Below are positions 48,882-51,818 of a stretch of 51,818 bases of DNA, piece by piece. The notes under the pieces are model-generated. The model saw only the letters and a program-made list of their open reading frames with translations. It was not told the origin of the DNA and searched no databases. The DNA lies in the NCBI GenBank assembly GCA_009780695.1, contig WQZN01000017.1, positions 1 to 51,818 on the forward strand. The letters run 5' to 3'. The translations under genes were made by a program, and so were the position numbers. Within the stretch, counting starts at the first letter, position 1. Each line of letters begins with the position of its first letter. Origin of the DNA: Microbacteriaceae bacterium. GTDB taxonomy: Bacteria > Actinomycetota > Actinomycetes > Actinomycetales > Microbacteriaceae.

Positions 48882-50011
48882 CCGGCGCGCGGCTCCTCGT
48901 CGACACCGGGGCGATCGAGCGCAACACGTGCCTGTTCGCCGGCCTGGTGCCCGGCGAGCTCATGGCCGTCGTCAAGGCCGACGGCTACGGCGCGGGCGCC
49001 GCACGCGTGGCGCGGGCGGCACTGGCATCCGGCGCGACCCGTCTCGGCGTCACGAGCATCGCCGAGGCGCTCGCGCTGCGCGATGCGGGCGTCTCGGCGC
49101 CGATCCTCAGCTGGCTCAACACGGTCGACGCCGACTTCGGCGCCGCCGTCATGCTCGACGTCGAGCTCGCCGTGCCCGGCGTCGCCCACCTCGACGCGAT
49201 CGGCCGCGCGGCGCAGGCGCTCGGGCGACGTGCACGCGTGCACCTGCAGGTCGACTGCGGCATGGCGCGCGAGGGATGTCCGCGCGAGCTCTGGCCGCAG
49301 CTGCTCGGCTTCGCGGCCGCCGCCCGGTCCCGCGGCGAGATCGAGGTCGTCGGCGTCATGGGGCACCTGAGCTCGGCCGACGAACCGTTCGACCAGACGA
49401 ACCGCCGCGAACGCGACCGGTTCGCCCATGCGCTGCGGCTCGCGCGCACGGCCGGCTTCCGTGCCGCGGTGCCGCACCTCGCCGCCACAGCGGCGACGCT
49501 GACCCAAGGCGCCGCACACCACGGCATGGTCCGCGTCGGCGCCGGACTGGTCGGCATCGACCCGACCGGCACGCACCGCCTCGACGGCGCGCTCACCCTC
49601 GAGGCGCAGATCGTCGACGTTCGCGAGGTCGGCCCCGGAACCCCCGTCGGCTACGGCCACGGCTGGCTCGCCGAGCGCCCGACCCGGCTCGCCCTGGTCG
49701 CGGCCGGCTACGCCGACGGCGTGCCCCGCGCGCTCGACCCCGCGGCGGCCGTGTTCCTGCACGGCGTCCGCCGCCGCATCGTCGGGCGGGTCTCGATGGA
49801 CCAGATCGTGGTCGACCTCGGCGGCCTCGATGCGGCGCCGGGGGAGTACGTCACCGTCTTCGGCCCCGGCCTGCGGGGCGAGCCGACCGTCGGCGAATGG
49901 GCCGCGTGGTGCGGGACCATCCCGAACGAGATCGTCACCGGCATCGGGCCACGCGTCGAGCGGGTGGCGCAGACATCCTCGACCCGCGAGGCGATCGGCG
50001 CGGCCCGATGA
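48878..50011 (+). CDS. Alanine racemase-family PLP enzyme
   Basis: A 377-residue fold-type III PLP enzyme. The PLP lysine is in AVVKADGYGAGA (about K35), the second base Tyr in AAGYADGVPR, and VGRVSMDQIVVDL is conserved. It lacks the membrane domain of VanT serine racemases. Near the C-terminus EIVTGIGPRVERVAQ appears to have Pro where Bacillus alanine racemase has the active-site Tyr354, so the substrate may be Ala, Ser or another small amino acid. It is coupled by ATGA on both sides to the dipeptidase and ligase. Confidence 0.88.
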   Translation: MTGARLLVDTGAIERNTCLFAGLVPGELMAVVKADGYGAGAARVARAALASGATRLGVTSIAEALALRDAGVSAPILSWLNTVDADFGAAVMLDVELAVPGVAHLDAIGRAAQALGRRARVHLQVDCGMAREGCPRELWPQLLGFAAAARSRGEIEVVGVMGHLSSADEPFDQTNRRERDRFAHALRLARTAGFRAAVPHLAATAATLTQGAAHHGMVRVGAGLVGIDPTGTHRLDGALTLEAQIVDVREVGPGTPVGYGHGWLAERPTRLALVAAGYADGVPRALDPAAAVFLHGVRRRIVGRVSMDQIVVDLGGLDAAPGEYVTVFGPGLRGEPTVGEWAAWCGTIPNEIVTGIGPRVERVAQTSSTREAIGAAR

Positions 50012-50976
50012 CCGCGCGCATCCGGGTCGCGGTGATCGGCGGCGGCGCGAACGGCGAGCACGAGGTCTCGCTCGCCTCCGCGGCCTCCGCCCTCGCGGCG
50101 CTCGACCCCGACCGCTACGAGGCCGTGCCGTTCACGATCGCGCGGGACGGCGGATGGCTCGTCGCCGGCAGCCCGCTCGCGTTCGGCGACGCGGTCACGG
50201 CCCTCGCCGGCTGCGACGTCGCACTGCCGCTCGTGCACGGGGCCCCCGGCGAGGACGGCACACTCGCCGCGCTGTGCGAGCTCATCGGCCTGCCGTATGC
50301 CGGCAGCGGGGTGGGCGCCGGCGCGGTCGCGATGGACAAGCACGCGACCAAGCTCATGGCCGCCTCGGTCGGCATCCGCACGGCGCCCGCCGCACTGCTC
50401 ACGCGGGCGACGCGCGATGCGTACGCGTGGTGCGGGCCCGTCGTCGTGAAGCCGGTGGATGCCGGGTCGAGCCGCGGCGTCACGCCGGTGCGCGCACCCG
50501 GCGACCTGCCCGGCGCCCTCGACGCCGCCTTCGCATGGGGCGACCGCGTGCTCGTCGAGCAGCTCGTCGCGGGCCGCGAGATCGACATCGCGGTGTTCGA
50601 CGAGGACGACGAGCCGATCGTCACGGCACCCCTCGAGATCGCGGCGCAGACGTTCTTCGACTACGACGCGAAGTACGGCGAGACCCACGACACGCACGTG
50701 GTGTTCGAGGTGCCGGCGCGGCTGACCTCCCTCGAGCTCCGCCGGCTCGAGCAGAGCGCGCTCGCGCTCTATCGCGCCCTGGGCTGCCGTGGGGTCGCGC
50801 GCCTCGACTTCTTTCTCGATGCGGACGGCTGGCTGCTCAACGAGGTGAACACGACCCCGGGCCTCACGAGCGCGTCGCAGGTGCCGCTCATGTTCCGGGC
50901 ATCCGGCATCGCCTACCCCGACCTGCTCGACCGGCTGATCGGGGAGGCGCTGCGCAGGGCTGCCGTGTTAGCCTGA
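50008..50976 (+). CDS. D-alanine--D-alanine ligase family (D-Ala-D-X ligase)
   Basis: A 322-residue ATP-grasp ligase. EHEVSLASA, DAGSSRGVT and FFDYDAKYG supply the Glu-Ser-Tyr triad of D-Ala-D-Ala ligases. The Tyr-containing loop argues against a D-Ala-D-lactate (VanA-type) enzyme, which has His there, but is compatible with D-Ala-D-Ser (VanC/VanG) enzymes. LNEVNTTPGLTS is the C-terminal ATP/Mg motif. It is the last gene of the coupled operon. The -10 box for the leucine leader lies inside its last codons. Confidence 0.9.
   Translation: MTARIRVAVIGGGANGEHEVSLASAASALAALDPDRYEAVPFTIARDGGWLVAGSPLAFGDAVTALAGCDVALPLVHGAPGEDGTLAALCELIGLPYAGSGVGAGAVAMDKHATKLMAASVGIRTAPAALLTRATRDAYAWCGPVVVKPVDAGSSRGVTPVRAPGDLPGALDAAFAWGDRVLVEQLVAGREIDIAVFDEDDEPIVTAPLEIAAQTFFDYDAKYGETHDTHVVFEVPARLTSLELRRLEQSALALYRALGCRGVARLDFFLDADGWLLNEVNTTPGLTSASQVPLMFRASGIAYPDLLDRLIGEALRRAAVLA
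50969..50974 (+). promoter_or_regulatory. Predicted -10 box (TAGCCT) of the leuA leader transcript
   Basis: TAGCCT overlaps the end of the ligase gene and lies seven bases before ATG 50982, so the leader peptide would be translated from the first base of the transcript. Confidence 0.55.
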
Positions 50977-50981
50977 AATCA

Positions 50982-51007
50982 ATGTTCGGCCCGCTCCTCC
51001 TTAGCTG

Positions 51008-51029
<22 letters not shown>
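50982..51029 (+). CDS. Leucine leader peptide (15 aa)
   Basis: MFGPLLLSCRAESSI encodes three consecutive leucines (CTC CTC CTT) directly upstream of leuA, the hallmark of a ribosome-mediated attenuator. There is no Shine-Dalgarno sequence; instead the ATG is at the predicted transcription start. The stop TAG at 51027-51029 lies inside the leader hairpin region, so a ribosome stalled at the Leu codons would leave the 51008 arm free. Confidence 0.75.

Positions 51030-51818
<789 letters not shown>

Overview
The window comes from a high-GC Gram-positive actinobacterium, most likely a member of the Microbacteriaceae. GC content is near 70 percent and GTG and TTG starts are common. Stop/start overlaps of the ATGA and GTGA type are frequent, and -10 elements read TANNNT. 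The gene orders rne-rplU-rpmA-obg-proB-proA-nadD-rsfS, holA-rpsT-lepA-hemW-hrcA-dnaJ and rsmE-HIT-phoH-ybeY-corC-era are those of that family. The sequence is chromosomal and mostly housekeeping. I see no prophage, CRISPR array or rRNA; the only mobile-element trace is the 3' end of an IS481-family transposase at the left edge.

Layout. 1-4.0 kb: transposase remnant, a YdeP-type molybdopterin oxidoreductase with its sulfurtransferase FdhD, and a VKOR-family membrane protein. 4.0-13.9 kb: RNase E/G with a structured leader, a DUF4031 protein, ribosomal proteins L21 and L27, the GTPase Obg, proline biosynthesis (ProB, ProA), a small His-tailed membrane protein, NadD, a tail-anchored Pro/Ala-rich protein with two LTRRQLRE motifs, and RsfS. 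14.0-18.6 kb: tRNA-Ala(GGC), a CUT2-type sugar ABC importer and a secreted coiled-coil/transglycosylase-like protein. 18.7-27.2 kb: an MFS exporter, an FUSC protein, an AlkZ-like winged-helix protein, an App1-type phosphatase, a TetR regulator and a four-gene osmoprotectant-type ABC importer. 27.3-38.5 kb: LeuS, ComEA, ComEC, HolA, S20, LepA, a DUF1990 protein and HemW. 38.6-46.1 kb: a DUF4870 protein, a CIRCE-controlled hrcA-dnaJ pair in which dnaJ carries an in-frame amber codon, then RsmE, a HIT protein, PhoH-like, YbeY, CorC-like and Era. 46.2-51.0 kb: a NarL-type two-component system followed by a tightly coupled VanX-like dipeptidase / alanine racemase / D-Ala ligase operon. 51.0 kb to the end: a leucine leader peptide with attenuator and the start of leuA.

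How the parts work together. The RNase E, L21/L27, Obg, RsfS, LepA, RsmE, YbeY and Era genes form several ribosome-biogenesis and RNA-processing blocks. The two-component system lies directly before the cell-wall precursor operon, and a perfect 7-bp dyad sits between them, so it is a plausible regulator of D-Ala-D-X remodelling. leuA appears to be controlled by ribosome-mediated attenuation, with a leader peptide that itself begins at the predicted transcription start.

The observations most worth following are the amber codon and nearby zinc-motif substitution in dnaJ, the VanX-like/racemase/ligase cassette with its upstream dyad, the strong excess of the heptamer GGATGCC/GGCATCC (about 65 copies by eye), the recurring TANNNT-(6 or 7)-start layout that predicts leaderless transcripts with -10 boxes built on stop codons, and the conserved LTRRQLRE peptide repeat. 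All functional calls rest on motif recognition by reading; no database search was run.
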